Counted from the first letter of the stretch, positions 1 through 9,177 are shown. The stretch: 64,000 nt of DNA from Calothrix parasitica NIES-267 (GCF_002368095.1 NZ_AP018227.1:1322264-1386263), one strand, 5' to 3'. Program-made: numbers and translations. The notes: generated from the letters alone by a model not told the origin.

Positions 1-1070
1 CCTCAACGTCTGACAACCAATCCGATATCGGAATAGATAGTAACTCACCACTTGTTGAAAATTCAATCCAACGTTCTTCGGTAACTGAAGAATTTCAAAC
101 CACTATTCCCACGACTGAAAATAAGAATTCCTCAATCGGAATAGATACAAACTCACCACTTGTTGAAAATTCAATTCAACGTTCTTCGATAGCTGAGGAA
201 TCTCAAAATACTATTCCCACAACCGAAAATAAGAATTATTCTGTCGAAACAGATATTAGTTATTCGGAAAATCAAAGTATTATTCAACCTTTTTCGGAAA
301 CAAATCTTTTAGAAGAAACTATAGATAAAAATATACAAGCTAAAGATAATGAAAACGTTGTTTATAATGATAAATCAGTTGAAAATACAGATATAAATAC
401 CGATATCATTCAAACTTCTTTAAAACAAAATAATAATATTGCATCTCAAAACCTGGTAGAAAATACTGAAAATATAACTGCTAATAATACGATTCAAGCT
501 TCACCAGATTCACATACTTTGGTCTCGGATGCAGAAACAACTATTCAGCCCTCAGTTGAACAAACCATACCTCAATTACCTACTGTGCTGCAAAATCTGA
601 CTGTTTTAGATCCACTTGCGTCAATTAATTCTCCTCATCGAGTTACATCATCACCTACACAAATTAATCAATCTCCTCAGAATCAAGTACAAAGAAAAGT
701 TGAAAAACAATTACAACCGACTTCCACGGTTCCGGATGCTTTAATTAATAACGCTTCTTCTTCTGGATGGTCGGATTTTAATAACTTGGTTAAAGGACAA
801 ACGACTCCTACACGCATCCTTCGACAAACCATAGCGCAGAATAACTCAAAGAATCGCACTATACAAGCAAAATCTTCGGACAATATTGCCACAGTTCAAG
901 TATCTAATCAAAGTTCTGAAAATAAAGAAAAAAGTGATGAAGTAGCTGATGCTACAGACAAAAAATCCCTAGAAAAATTAGCCGTTGTTGTCTACGAACA
1001 ACTCAAGCAGCGGCTCAGAATAGAACAAGAACGTCACGGTCGCGGTTATCATGGTCGCATTTCTTGGTAA
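1..1070 (+). CDS. Low-complexity protein of contractile-injection locus (5'-truncated)
   Basis: The reading frame is open from the first bases of the window to the TAA at 1070, so the gene begins outside; an internal TTG at 519 is not a convincing start. The visible ~355 residues are rich in S, N, Q, T and E and look disordered. Only the last ~30 residues (LAVVVYEQLKQRL, then a basic tail rich in R, H and G) look like a conserved helical end. A 36-residue stretch is tandemly duplicated near the window start. It precedes, in the same direction, a tube/LysM-type protein and a VgrG spike, so by position it is probably a component or accessory protein of the contractile injection system. No enzymatic domain is visible and I cannot assign its exact role. 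Confidence 0.7.
   Translation, partial: STSDNQSDIGIDSNSPLVENSIQRSSVTEEFQTTIPTTENKNSSIGIDTNSPLVENSIQRSSIAEESQNTIPTTENKNYSVETDISYSENQSIIQPFSETNLLEETIDKNIQAKDNENVVYNDKSVENTDINTDIIQTSLKQNNNIASQNLVENTENITANNTIQASPDSHTLVSDAETTIQPSVEQTIPQLPTVLQNLTVLDPLASINSPHRVTSSPTQINQSPQNQVQRKVEKQLQPTSTVPDALINNASSSGWSDFNNLVKGQTTPTRILRQTIAQNNSKNRTIQAKSSDNIATVQVSNQSSENKEKSDEVADATDKKSLEKLAVVVYEQLKQRLRIEQERHGRGYHGRISW
27..242 (+). repeat. 108-bp tandem duplication inside the truncated CDS
   Basis: Two copies in register, 27-134 and 135-242, with identical period 108 bp (36 codons). Both encode NSPLVENSIQRSS followed by TEE/AEE and TIPTTENKN. Point differences show that it is not an assembly repeat. Confidence 0.75.
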
Positions 1071-1099
1071 AATTTGTATCACGGTGATGGAAGGTTACG

Positions 1100-1618
1100 A
1101 TGTCATTAGTTAAAGCACAACTGATTTCTTCTGATGGGGGTGGGACAATTGAATTTATGTTTAATCCTACTGAGCTAAACTTTTCTCAGTCAATCAATCT
1201 TACTAAAAATGAAGGTGCGAGAACGAGTAAAGGTTTACCCAAAGCAAATTTTGCCTATCCAGAACCCTGTAAGTTAACAATTAGCGATATTTTACTAGAT
1301 ACCTACGAGCAAGGTGGTGGTAAAAGCGTGTTACCCTATCTTCATAAATTTCAGCGAGCATTAGACTTTACAGAAAGTGGCAATAATAAGAACAAACGTC
1401 CACCCACTTTTGTTTTTACTTGGGGTAAACATCAGTTTGTTCGCTGTTTTATTACTACTATGAATTACAAGTTAATGATGTTTTTACCAGATGGTACTCC
1501 CGTTAGAGCAAAACTTGATTTGACTCTCGAAGAAATTGACGAATCCATCTCTAAACCAGGAATGGGAACTCCCAGTAATGTAAACCGTAGTGGTGATAAT
1601 CGCGTGAGTCGGAGTTGA
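1100..1618 (+). CDS. CIS tube / LysM-type baseplate protein (Afp7-like)
   Basis: A 172-residue protein with the typical start of contractile-injection tube-associated proteins: an early FMFNPTELNFS motif (about residues 19-29), a middle region with YPEPCKLTISDILLDTY, and TWGKHQFVRCFITTMNYKLMMFLPDG near residues 115-140, ending in a beta-rich DLTLEEIDE. This family caps or adapts the inner tube to the baseplate, like the LysM-containing Afp7/gp53-like proteins. A visible C-terminal LysM module is missing, so it is a short form. An AAGG ribosome site lies 7 nt before the ATG. It follows the low-complexity gene by 29 bp and precedes the spike gene, matching the order tube adaptor then spike then PAAR. 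Assignment is by recalled family motifs. Confidence 0.8.
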   Translation: MSLVKAQLISSDGGGTIEFMFNPTELNFSQSINLTKNEGARTSKGLPKANFAYPEPCKLTISDILLDTYEQGGGKSVLPYLHKFQRALDFTESGNNKNKRPPTFVFTWGKHQFVRCFITTMNYKLMMFLPDGTPVRAKLDLTLEEIDESISKPGMGTPSNVNRSGDNRVSRS

Positions 1619-1620
1619 TA

Positions 1621-2003
1621 AGAGTAGCGAGCAATAAGTAGCAAGTAGCAAGTAATAACAGAAAATCGTATTGTTATGGATAATAATGTTTCTATTCAAA
1701 AAAGAACAAAAAGATTTGCGATTAGGATAATAAATGCTTATATAGAATTAAATAACAAACCATTAGATGAAATAATTTAAATACTAATCTCTACCACTAA
1801 AAACTAAAAGAACACAAATAAACTTTATCCCCTACTTATTACTCGCTACTTACTACTTACTACTTACTACTCCCTACTCCCTACTCGCTACTCCCTACTT
1901 ACTACTTGCTACTTACTACTCGCTACTCCCTACTTACTACTCGCTACTTACTACTTACTACTTACTACTTACTACTCGCTACTTACTACTTACTACTCAC
2001 TCT
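1621..2003. repeat. STRR: heptamer-type short tandem repeats in the gap before the spike gene
   Basis: The 399-bp gap between the tube-adaptor and spike genes holds no gene. From about 1836 to 2000 it is an irregular array of ACTTACT, ACTCGCT and ACTCCCT units. Sequence on the opposite sense (agtagcaagtagcaagt) lies at 1622-1660, so the transcript could fold. The same units recur at 4495-4515, 6735-6806 and 58158-58184. Such short tandemly repeated repetitive sequences are common between genes of filamentous cyanobacteria. Confidence 0.8.
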
Positions 2004-2017
2004 AAGGTCTTATATCC

Positions 2018-4012
2018 GTGAAGTACGTTTCTCAACCGATTCTCAAAATTGACGGAAAATCTGCTAGCGATGATTTGCTTAATGATATTTTGCAAATTTC
2101 TATAGAAGAAAGTTTGCATTTACCGGGGATGTTTACCTTACTTATCCGTAATGATTATTTTTCTAGTCGCGATAATGAAAATCCTTGGTTATATGACAAA
2201 ACTTTTACTATCGGTAAGTCTATTGAAATTGGCTTTAGTTCTAGTACCACGGAGGATACTGATTTTAGCGAGAGTAAGGAAGATATTTTACTTTCTGGAG
2301 AGATTACTGCAATTGAAGCACAGTTTAATTCAGAATCTCAAGCTCCGATTATTGTCAGGGGTTATGATGTCAGCCATCGCTTACATCGAGGACGCTACAA
2401 CCGTTCTTTTCAGAATATGAAGGATTCGGATATAGTCAGCAAAATAATTGGTGAGGTGGGAATTTCTAAAGGTACAATCGATTCCACTGGTGGTCCTTAC
2501 GGATTTGGAGACCCAGTTGGCTATATTTTTCAAGAAAACCAGACTAACATGGAATTTCTAAGAGAAAGAGCCGCTCGTAATGGTTTTGAGTTGTTTGTTC
2601 AAGATGGTAAGTTGCATTTTCGCAAACCTAAAGAAGATAGTTCCTTAAGTTTGGAATGGTTAAAAGATATTTCTAAATTTCACGTTCGCGTTAGTAGTGC
2701 AGAACAAGTTAGTGAAGTTGAAGTTAGAGGTTGGGATTACCAAAATAAGCAGGCTATTATCTCTACAAAAAATAGTCAAAATTCCCAAATCCTCACTAAG
2801 ACAGACCAAGGGGAAGGAAAAAAAATCAGTACGGCTTTTAAAGGTAGTCCTAAGACAATCGTTGTAGATAAACCTGTTTCTTCACCAAAAGAAGCAGAGG
2901 CGATCGCCCAAGCACTTTATAATGAACTTTCTGGTGAATTTGTCCAAGCGGATGCGTCATCAGAGGGGAATCCGGAAATTAGACCTGGTAAAGTAATTAA
3001 GCTCAAAGAAATCGGTAAATATAGCGGTAGTTATTACGTTACCGAAACTCGCCATTTATTTCAGGATAGAAACTATACTACAGAATTTAGCATTCGGGGA
3101 TTGCGCGGAGAAGATTTATTTACCTTTGTTTCTCCTCAACCTCGTTTACAACCCGGACAAACGCTATTGATTGGGATTATTTCTAACAATAACGACCCAA
3201 AAAAATGGGGAAGAGTTCGAGTTAAATTTCCTACTTTGACGGAAGAACATGAAAGCGAATGGGCAAGAGTCGTTTCCATCGGTGCGGGAAAAGATAGAGG
3301 TTTCGATTGTTTACCGGAAGTCAATGACGAGGTATTAGTTGGTTTTGAACATGGCGATATTCATCGTCCTTTCGTGATTGGTGGGGTTTGGAATGGTAAA
3401 GATGCACCACCCACAAGCCCAGAAGATTCGGTTGCGTCTGGTAAGGTACGTCTGCGAACCTTTAAAACTCGTACCGGACACACCCTTCAGTTTGTTGAGG
3501 AAGATAAAGGGAGCAGTAAAAAAGGTGTTTATATTGATACCGTTTACGGTCATCAAGTAAATTTGAATGACACTGAAAAAGCAATTGAAATTAAAACCAA
3601 AGGCGGTCATCAAGTGACTTTAGACGACCAAAATAAACAAATTGAAATTAAAACTAATGGTGGAAATACTTGTAAATTAGATGACAGCGGCAGAAAAATT
3701 ACTATTGATTCTAAAGGTGAAATTGATATTAATGCAACTCAGAAAATTAAACTGACAGTCGGGGGAAGCAGCATCGAAATGTCTTCAAGCAACATCACCT
3801 TAAAAATGGGTGGTAGCAAAATTGAATTAGGACCATCTGGAATTAACGTAAATTCCTCAGCCACAATGACTGTAAAAGGTATTTCAACTACAGTTGAGGG
3901 TAGCGCCGCAACTACGGTTAAAGGTACAGCAACTACAGTTACAGGTGCAACAACTACAGTCAAAGGTGATGCAAATGTTACCGTATCCGCTCCGCTGATT
4001 TCGATGAATTAG
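2018..4012 (+). CDS. VgrG-like spike protein of contractile injection system (Afp8-like)
   Basis: A 664-residue spike. The N-terminal half is gp27-like (late-control D type, roughly residues 1-370, e.g. FQENQTNMEFLRERAARNGFELFVQDGKLHFR). It is followed by the OB-fold gp5 part (GIISNNNDPKKWGRVRVKFP, then SEWARVVSIGAGKDRGFDCLPEVNDEVLVGFEHGD, about residues 385-450). The C-terminal part is a repetitive needle: HQVTLDDQNKQIEIKT repeats, then short TTVKG/TTVTG repeats, forming the predicted triangular beta-helix. I use the GTG at 2018, preceded by TCTAAGG ten bases upstream. In the assembled injectisome this trimer sits under the tube, and the DUF4280 protein encoded next would cap it. No effector extension is visible at the C-terminus. 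Confidence 0.88.
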   Translation: MKYVSQPILKIDGKSASDDLLNDILQISIEESLHLPGMFTLLIRNDYFSSRDNENPWLYDKTFTIGKSIEIGFSSSTTEDTDFSESKEDILLSGEITAIEAQFNSESQAPIIVRGYDVSHRLHRGRYNRSFQNMKDSDIVSKIIGEVGISKGTIDSTGGPYGFGDPVGYIFQENQTNMEFLRERAARNGFELFVQDGKLHFRKPKEDSSLSLEWLKDISKFHVRVSSAEQVSEVEVRGWDYQNKQAIISTKNSQNSQILTKTDQGEGKKISTAFKGSPKTIVVDKPVSSPKEAEAIAQALYNELSGEFVQADASSEGNPEIRPGKVIKLKEIGKYSGSYYVTETRHLFQDRNYTTEFSIRGLRGEDLFTFVSPQPRLQPGQTLLIGIISNNNDPKKWGRVRVKFPTLTEEHESEWARVVSIGAGKDRGFDCLPEVNDEVLVGFEHGDIHRPFVIGGVWNGKDAPPTSPEDSVASGKVRLRTFKTRTGHTLQFVEEDKGSSKKGVYIDTVYGHQVNLNDTEKAIEIKTKGGHQVTLDDQNKQIEIKTNGGNTCKLDDSGRKITIDSKGEIDINATQKIKLTVGGSSIEMSSSNITLKMGGSKIELGPSGINVNSSATMTVKGISTTVEGSAATTVKGTATTVTGATTTVKGDANVTVSAPLISMN

Positions 4013-4100
4013 ATATCAGTAAACCAAAAAGTTTTTCCTTATGAAGAAAAATAAATAACAAAAATCAATCACAAAAATACTTATCATTTGGAGAAAAACT

Positions 4101-4496
4101 ATGCCTTTACATGTCGTTACCGGTGCTTCTCTGCAATGCGTACCTTTTGGAACCGCTCCTAGTAGTTTTATTGCGATTCCTAAAGGTCCACCAGTGCTTA
4201 TTAATGGAATGCCAGCAGCTTCTATCATGGATTTCGCGCCGATGGCTAATATTCTACCTTTTGCAATGTGTACTTCCCTTGCTAATCCTGCGGTAGCATC
4301 TGCGACTAGTGCTGCTCTGGGAGTATTAACTCCGATGCCTTGCGTACCCTCAATCGTAGCTCCTTGGTACCCTGGTTCAACGAAAGTGCTTGTAAATAAA
4401 ATGCCTGCATTACCCGATACAGCAGTTTGTAATTGCGCTTGGGGTGGAGTAGTTAGAGTTATCTATGCAGGACAGGTGAAGACGGCTATTGTGTAG
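4101..4496 (+). CDS. DUF4280 PAAR-like tip protein
   Basis: 131 residues with the DUF4280 pattern: VVTGASLQCVPFGTAPSSF at the start, then PVLINGMPAASIMDFAPMANILPF, MCTSLANP, GVLTPMPCVPS, APWYPG and a C-terminal CNCAWGGVVRV. The cysteines (about 14, 58, 80, 111 and 113) are the conserved metal-binding candidates. PAAR-like proteins of this family sharpen the VgrG needle and are found directly after the spike gene in cyanobacterial contractile injection loci. GGAGAA precedes the ATG at good spacing. The expected next baseplate genes (gp25-like, baseplate J) are not in the window; an IS605-like element follows within 35 bp. The locus is therefore either interrupted here or arranged differently. 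Confidence 0.88.
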   Translation: MPLHVVTGASLQCVPFGTAPSSFIAIPKGPPVLINGMPAASIMDFAPMANILPFAMCTSLANPAVASATSAALGVLTPMPCVPSIVAPWYPGSTKVLVNKMPALPDTAVCNCAWGGVVRVIYAGQVKTAIV

Positions 4497-4551
4497 GAAG
4501 TAGGAAGTAGCAAGTTACTTGAGCCACTCGCCGCTATAAATAGACGGCGAT

Positions 4552-6078
4552 TCAGGCATTACCTTCTAACTTGTCGCCCTTCTTGGCTATCTGGTTAGAG
4601 GTTAGCACTTCGTTAGACATCTGCTCCAAGGAACTATAACTATTCCTACTTTTACACTCGGCTACTCGATTTGCAGATTGATATTGCTGCCACCCGTCTA
4701 ACAAGAACGGCTCCGTCCCTGGATACTCGCATTGAGCATCCCAAAGTGACAACTTGTTGTTATAAACGCATCTAGCCAAATATGCACTAAACAAGTCCCT
4801 GTGCATAGGTTTAATACCTGTAACGTCTCTATGCACTCTTTCTGATAGCTTCTTCTTGATACGGGTGCCATCGAGGTGAGTTTGGGATAGTGCAGTAGTT
4901 TGGGTAGAAAATGTTAGAAAATAACCGCCAGCATTCTCAGCTTTACGCTTAAGTTCTGATTGGAAATATCCTGGTGACTTAGCAGAAATAGCTTTACCGT
5001 AACGTTTCTGCCAGCCTTTTATAGACACTTTTTCAGTTTTGATTTGATTGCCATGACGTAAAATCTCATTAACTAATTTACGGTTTTGAGACTTTGCGTA
5101 AGCAGTTTTACGACGTTCTAATTCTGCTTTTTTAGCTTGTATCCGGCGATAGTTGCGGGTTTTTATCCATTGCTTTTTACCTTTTTTAACTTTACCTTTT
5201 TTACGAACAATTCTGTTACCAACTTTTTTATCAAAGTCAGCTTCAAAATTATCAGGATTGTGCATTCTTTGGGAACGCTGCATCTTTCTTTGAAGCGCTT
5301 TTATTTCACGCTCAAATGTTGGTACTTTTTCCGCAAATGGCAGCAATCCAGCTTTATTATCAGCAACAAACGCAACATTAGAGATGTTTACATCTAGTCC
5401 AACTATCCCTTGTGTTACGTAGTTTTTAGGTTTTTGATACGGTAAACCTTCATTAATTAATTGAACAAACCAGCGCTTTTTACCGTTAAGGTTACGCCAT
5501 AAAATACGACAATATTTAACAGGTGAATTTAATCCATGAACTATTACTGGATTATTCCAATCGATAATAGGTTCAACTTTTAAACCACACCAAACAACTT
5601 GATTTTTTAACCAGCGCAAGCCTTGCTTGTTTGACTTTCCTTCTACTGTCTTAAAGCGAGTCGTTACCTTAAACCTAACTTGTTTAGCCATTCCAAACAG
5701 AATGCGCTCAACCGCTTTAAATGCTCTTGTAGCCAATTTTTGTTGAGTATTGGAGTCAACTTGTACAGCTATCCATTTAGATGATTTAGCAGTTAAAACA
5801 GCAAAACTTTGTAACTCATAATCAGAAAACTTCGCTTGCTCTCTAGCTGTTTTAAATAGTTCCTTGCGCTGCTTTTTATCTTTCTCCCGATTCAGTTTTT
5901 TAGCTTGCTTATATGACTCGGAATTACGCACCAATTCCATGCGAATCAACGCTTCGTTAAGACAAGTATTATACAGTTGCCTGCCTGCTTGAAATCTAGC
6001 ATTTAACTGTTTTTCAATCTTGCTATCAACTTTTAGCGGCAATTCCGTTATGAAGGATGGAGTTGTTTTACGAGCCAT
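4552..6078 (-). CDS. tnpB: TnpB-like RNA-guided nuclease (IS605 OrfB family)
   Basis: A 508-residue protein of the TnpB family, ancestral to Cas12. RuvC-I is seen in GIVGLDVNISNVAFV (about residue 230, Asp), RuvC-II in QIKTEKVSIKGW (about 350, Glu) and RuvC-III in HRDLFSAYLARC (about 426, Asp), so the catalytic triad looks present. The usual CxxC...CxxC zinc finger between the last two motifs is replaced by LSQTHLDGTRIKKK...ERVHRDVTG with no cysteine pairs, a variant or degenerated finger. The basic N-terminal half would bind the guide RNA, which in this family comes from the 3' end of tnpB and the element end, here around 4530-4650. The gene lies opposite to the injection locus. ATG start; nothing better is upstream. 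Confidence 0.85.
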   Translation of the reverse strand: MARKTTPSFITELPLKVDSKIEKQLNARFQAGRQLYNTCLNEALIRMELVRNSESYKQAKKLNREKDKKQRKELFKTAREQAKFSDYELQSFAVLTAKSSKWIAVQVDSNTQQKLATRAFKAVERILFGMAKQVRFKVTTRFKTVEGKSNKQGLRWLKNQVVWCGLKVEPIIDWNNPVIVHGLNSPVKYCRILWRNLNGKKRWFVQLINEGLPYQKPKNYVTQGIVGLDVNISNVAFVADNKAGLLPFAEKVPTFEREIKALQRKMQRSQRMHNPDNFEADFDKKVGNRIVRKKGKVKKGKKQWIKTRNYRRIQAKKAELERRKTAYAKSQNRKLVNEILRHGNQIKTEKVSIKGWQKRYGKAISAKSPGYFQSELKRKAENAGGYFLTFSTQTTALSQTHLDGTRIKKKLSERVHRDVTGIKPMHRDLFSAYLARCVYNNKLSLWDAQCEYPGTEPFLLDGWQQYQSANRVAECKSRNSYSSLEQMSNEVLTSNQIAKKGDKLEGNA

Positions 6079-6142
6079 TTGTCCGACCTCTCAAATGTTG
6101 TTATAATTAGCATACCCATTAGTTAACCAATCGTCAAGCAAT

Positions 6143-6334
6143 ATGAGAAATGAATTAGGACACTTTAAAAAAGGACACAATGAGGGATTCACTACTGACA
6201 GACCTAAAGCATTGAAATCACTAGTAGGAATACGATTAACGCCAGAGGATAAAGAAGCATTAAAAAACGTCCCTAACTGGCAGGAACGGTTAAGAGAATA
6301 TATTCAATTATTGATTAATGAAGACGGCGAATAA
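6143..6334 (+). CDS. Small IS-associated protein, ribbon-helix-helix-like
   Basis: A 63-residue protein divergent from tnpB (64 bp between starts) and inside the same pair of hairpins. It has an N-terminal NELGHFKKGHNEGF segment, then KSLVGIRLTPEDKEALKNVPNWQERLREYIQLLIN. The pattern is a short beta strand followed by two helices, as in many cyanobacterial RHH-like proteins that accompany transposases. A role as repressor of tnpB is a guess from position. A perfect GGCGAAT-AA-ATTCGCC palindrome (6326-6341) overlaps the stop codon and could end its transcript. Confidence 0.55.
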   Translation: MRNELGHFKKGHNEGFTTDRPKALKSLVGIRLTPEDKEALKNVPNWQERLREYIQLLINEDGE

Positions 6335-6341
6335 ATTCGCC
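6326..6341 (+). terminator. Palindrome over the stop codon of the small IS gene
   Basis: GGCGAAT-AA-ATTCGCC forms a 7-bp stem. There is no strong T-run after it, so it may instead be part of the element end structure. Confidence 0.35.
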
Positions 6342-6378
6342 TGACTTCGGATTTCCACCGCGCTATAAATAGACGCGG

Positions 6379-6800
6379 CTACCATCCTCATAGAACTTTC
6401 GGTGTTATGTGAATTAACCATCTTTTGTCAGTTTAGGTAAAGCTAAACACTGTAAGCGTTTCAGAGCTTGACTTTCGATTTTTTAGCTGTCACTTTTAAT
6501 TATTATTAGAAAATAAACGCTCCTTAGCTGATTAAATCAAGCTTACAGTTGTTGACTTTGATTTTTGTTTTCCGGGAGTGATAAAAGAGGGTTAATCGCT
6601 CAAACCATTATTGTTAGGTTGATAAATTAAAAATATGAATTTAAGCGAGCTTCAAAACCCTTGTAGAATAAGGGACGTTTTTAATTCACATTAGGCGTAA
6701 ATTATCTAAAATAACAACAACACAACAATATATTTTATTACTTCTTACTTATTACTTCCTACTTACTACTTCCTACTTACTACTTACTACTTATTACTCA
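6379..6800. other. Gene-free region between IS605-like element and kinase gene
   Basis: AT-rich. I see no supported ORF or RNA gene. The right end (about 6735-6806) is an array of TACTTACTACTTCC-type short tandem repeats that runs up to the stop codon of the next gene. Confidence 0.6.
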
Positions 6801-9131
6801 CTACTCCCCCGTCACCAATCCCGTTTTACCTAACAATCTCTGTCCTTCGCGGGTTTTGAGTATTTGGGCGAATTTTTCACCGATGGGGGAACGGTCGTTG
6901 TCTCTTGGATAAACTACTGCTATGGGATATGCTAGGGGGTATTTTCCGGTTTTGAATAATTCTATGTTGGGATAATAACTCCCTTTGCGATCGCACAAGT
7001 CTAGTGAGGGATTTATTGGTTTTCCATTATCCATAATCAAAGGTTGTACTGGGGACTTTCCTTTTTTTTGCAGGGCTAACGGATATACGGAACACTGACC
7101 GACAATTTTTGAAATGGAGCTAAATCCAATTCCTCCTGTTTGACGGTCTTCAAAGTCTTTGATTACTGCTCTCATCATAGGGATTTCGGAAAGCAAACGT
7201 ACTTGAGAATTCATCAAATTATCGCCCCAATGGGTTTGCTGATTATTCAAGATTCTTGAGGTGAAAATTTCCCGTGCTTCTTTGTCTTGGGGTGCGTATA
7301 ATTCGACTGGTACTGTCGGCCCTTTAATTTCGTCCCAATAATTAATATTCCCGCTATAAAGTTGCTCTAATTGGTTTAAGGTTATTTTGCCTTTTAGTTT
7401 TTTGGGAAGTCCTTTATCTCGCTGGGAATAGCTAAAAGCTACGATAGGTACGAGTCCATCGTAAGCAATAATTTCAGATTTCAAGGAATTTGGTAGTGGT
7501 TCTATAAGTGGGACAATTGCAAAGTCTGCTGCTCCCGAATCTACTTTAGATATTGCTTCTTCTCTGGATTTTGAAGGCTGATAATTCAGTTTTAATGTTG
7601 GCTGTGCTGTTTGAATACGTTCTTCGAGGGTTTCACTTTTACGAATCAAATCTTCTTCTTGAAATACATATTCCCAAATACCTTTTGCAGATGCAGTATA
7701 AGTAAATTTACCGTTGGGTATAGCTTTTATTTTATTTAAACAGCAAGGTACTGGTGTATTACTTTCAGCTACACTCGATTGTGGTTTAGCAAATAGCAGC
7801 CATACAAGTCCACCGATTAATCCCAAACCAAGCACGCTCATAAGTAGTATTAATAAACGAGAATATTTCTTTTTTGCGGGTGGTAATAGTTTTACTTCTT
7901 CTGGTAAAAAGTTACTCGATATAAATTCTACTTTGGGTAATCGCAATAATTCTTGTCTGGCAATTTCAGCATTTTCAAAGGGTACTTCTAATTCCATCAG
8001 TCGTAGAATAAAATGCTTTAAATCTAAATCCAGACAATTCCAGTGATTTTCGATTTTAGGGTCTAAAGCTTGTCCGGAATCTGTTACAACCTTTCCTGCT
8101 AATAGATAAAAAGCAATATAGCCCAAAGCAACCAAATCTTGAGATCCCCTCTGGATTTTAGATTCAACTGTCAACGGTTGAAATAGCTGCTCCCAAATTG
8201 CTAAATCGCAAAGGTAAACAAAAAAATCTGTGGATTCGATATCGGCTCCCGGTTCCCAATTTCCTATCAACACTAAACTATCTAAACTGAGATTACCGTG
8301 GACTAATCCATCAATAATTTTACCCGAAGGTAAACGAAATTTCTGCCCGTGTAAGAACTCCAGAGATTGTAAAACCATTTGTAAGATTGCTCTTACCTGT
8401 AAAGGAGAAAATGCTCCTAAACTTAAATAGCGATTTAATGTAGCGGAACCACCACGCTCATCCATTATCAAATAACAGCGTGGTTGTATTTCATCAACTA
8501 TTGCTTCTAAGGGCTGCAAGCATCGTAAATCTTGAATCCTACCATCTGCCAAGGAAAAGCCAGCTAAACTTTTAAAACCTTGTTTTCTTTGTGTTATTTC
8601 TTCAGCATTGAAATATCGTTCTGGTAGGAGATATTCTTTAATAACAACCGGTTGATTCACTCCTAGCTGAGTAGCAGCATACTGAAAACCGATTCCTCTT
8701 CTACCAATATGCTGTTCGATACGATAAGTTCCCAGTTGTCCTTTTATCAATGATTTGACTGGTAAAAGTTTAGGAAAACCGCAAACCGAACAAGCACTTT
8801 CAAATTCTTCTTCTGTAATTACCGAGTTATCACAATTTAATGGGTTTCCTTGAGTACAGCTATAGCGACCGTAAGGAGAATTAAATAGTTGTACTCCTGC
8901 TGCTGGGGGTAGTAATACAGGTTTAGCAACTACTATTGATGATTCTTCAGTTGTTGAGGTTTCTTCAGGGAATAGCTCATCCCGAATTTCCACCCACATC
9001 GACTGCATCCAAGCGTACTTTTTCAGCTTATTGAATCGTGAAAGCCTAAGTTTGGCTGGATAACGCTTTAAATAAGCTTTGACCACAGCCTTGGGAACTT
9101 TAGATACTGTTTTAGGAAATTTTTTTAACAT
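6801..9131 (-). CDS. Pseudokinase - transmembrane - phosphate-binding-like fusion protein
   Basis: 776 residues. The N-terminus has a Cys cluster near 92-119 (C..GNPLNC and CSVCG), the zinc-ribbon-like tag common in cyanobacterial Ser/Thr kinases. A kinase-like domain follows (about 130-400). The lysine strand VVIKEYLLP is kept, but HRDxxxxN is replaced by HGNLSLDSLVL and DFG by DLA, so the catalytic Asp is lost and it is probably inactive. A single membrane helix (LLILLMSVLGLGLIGG, about 424-446) leads to a PstS-like solute-binding domain (about 465-776: SGAADFAIVPL, GKITLNQLEQLYSGNINYWDEI, GGIGFSSI). This suggests an external ligand sensor coupled to an internal scaffold; whether the ligand is phosphate is unknown. 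Short tandem repeats touch its 3' end. Confidence 0.8.
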   Translation of the reverse strand: MLKKFPKTVSKVPKAVVKAYLKRYPAKLRLSRFNKLKKYAWMQSMWVEIRDELFPEETSTTEESSIVVAKPVLLPPAAGVQLFNSPYGRYSCTQGNPLNCDNSVITEEEFESACSVCGFPKLLPVKSLIKGQLGTYRIEQHIGRRGIGFQYAATQLGVNQPVVIKEYLLPERYFNAEEITQRKQGFKSLAGFSLADGRIQDLRCLQPLEAIVDEIQPRCYLIMDERGGSATLNRYLSLGAFSPLQVRAILQMVLQSLEFLHGQKFRLPSGKIIDGLVHGNLSLDSLVLIGNWEPGADIESTDFFVYLCDLAIWEQLFQPLTVESKIQRGSQDLVALGYIAFYLLAGKVVTDSGQALDPKIENHWNCLDLDLKHFILRLMELEVPFENAEIARQELLRLPKVEFISSNFLPEEVKLLPPAKKKYSRLLILLMSVLGLGLIGGLVWLLFAKPQSSVAESNTPVPCCLNKIKAIPNGKFTYTASAKGIWEYVFQEEDLIRKSETLEERIQTAQPTLKLNYQPSKSREEAISKVDSGAADFAIVPLIEPLPNSLKSEIIAYDGLVPIVAFSYSQRDKGLPKKLKGKITLNQLEQLYSGNINYWDEIKGPTVPVELYAPQDKEAREIFTSRILNNQQTHWGDNLMNSQVRLLSEIPMMRAVIKDFEDRQTGGIGFSSISKIVGQCSVYPLALQKKGKSPVQPLIMDNGKPINPSLDLCDRKGSYYPNIELFKTGKYPLAYPIAVVYPRDNDRSPIGEKFAQILKTREGQRLLGKTGLVTGE

Positions 9132-9177
9132 GGTAATTGGTAATAGGTAATTGGTAGAACAACTTACTTGCTACTTT

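Larger units (their letters stand above)
4528..6378 (-). mobile_element. IS200/IS605-family (IS1341-type, no tnpA) element
   Basis: tnpB and a small divergent ORF lie between two hairpins that share exactly the same 11-nt loop (CTATAAATAGA) on the same strand: 4528-4550 with stem TCGCCG/CGGCGA, and 6358-6378 with stem CCGCG/CGCGG. Subterminal hairpins on one strand are the recognition signals of the Y1 transposase in IS200/IS605 elements. No tnpA is present, so it would need a transposase in trans. True tips should lie a few to tens of bases outside the hairpins and cannot be fixed without an empty site. Confidence 0.6.

Noticed and set aside
6379-6800. Possible structured RNA or riboswitch in the AT-rich gap
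   Set aside because: Only weak scattered complementarities; nothing that matches a known RNA class.
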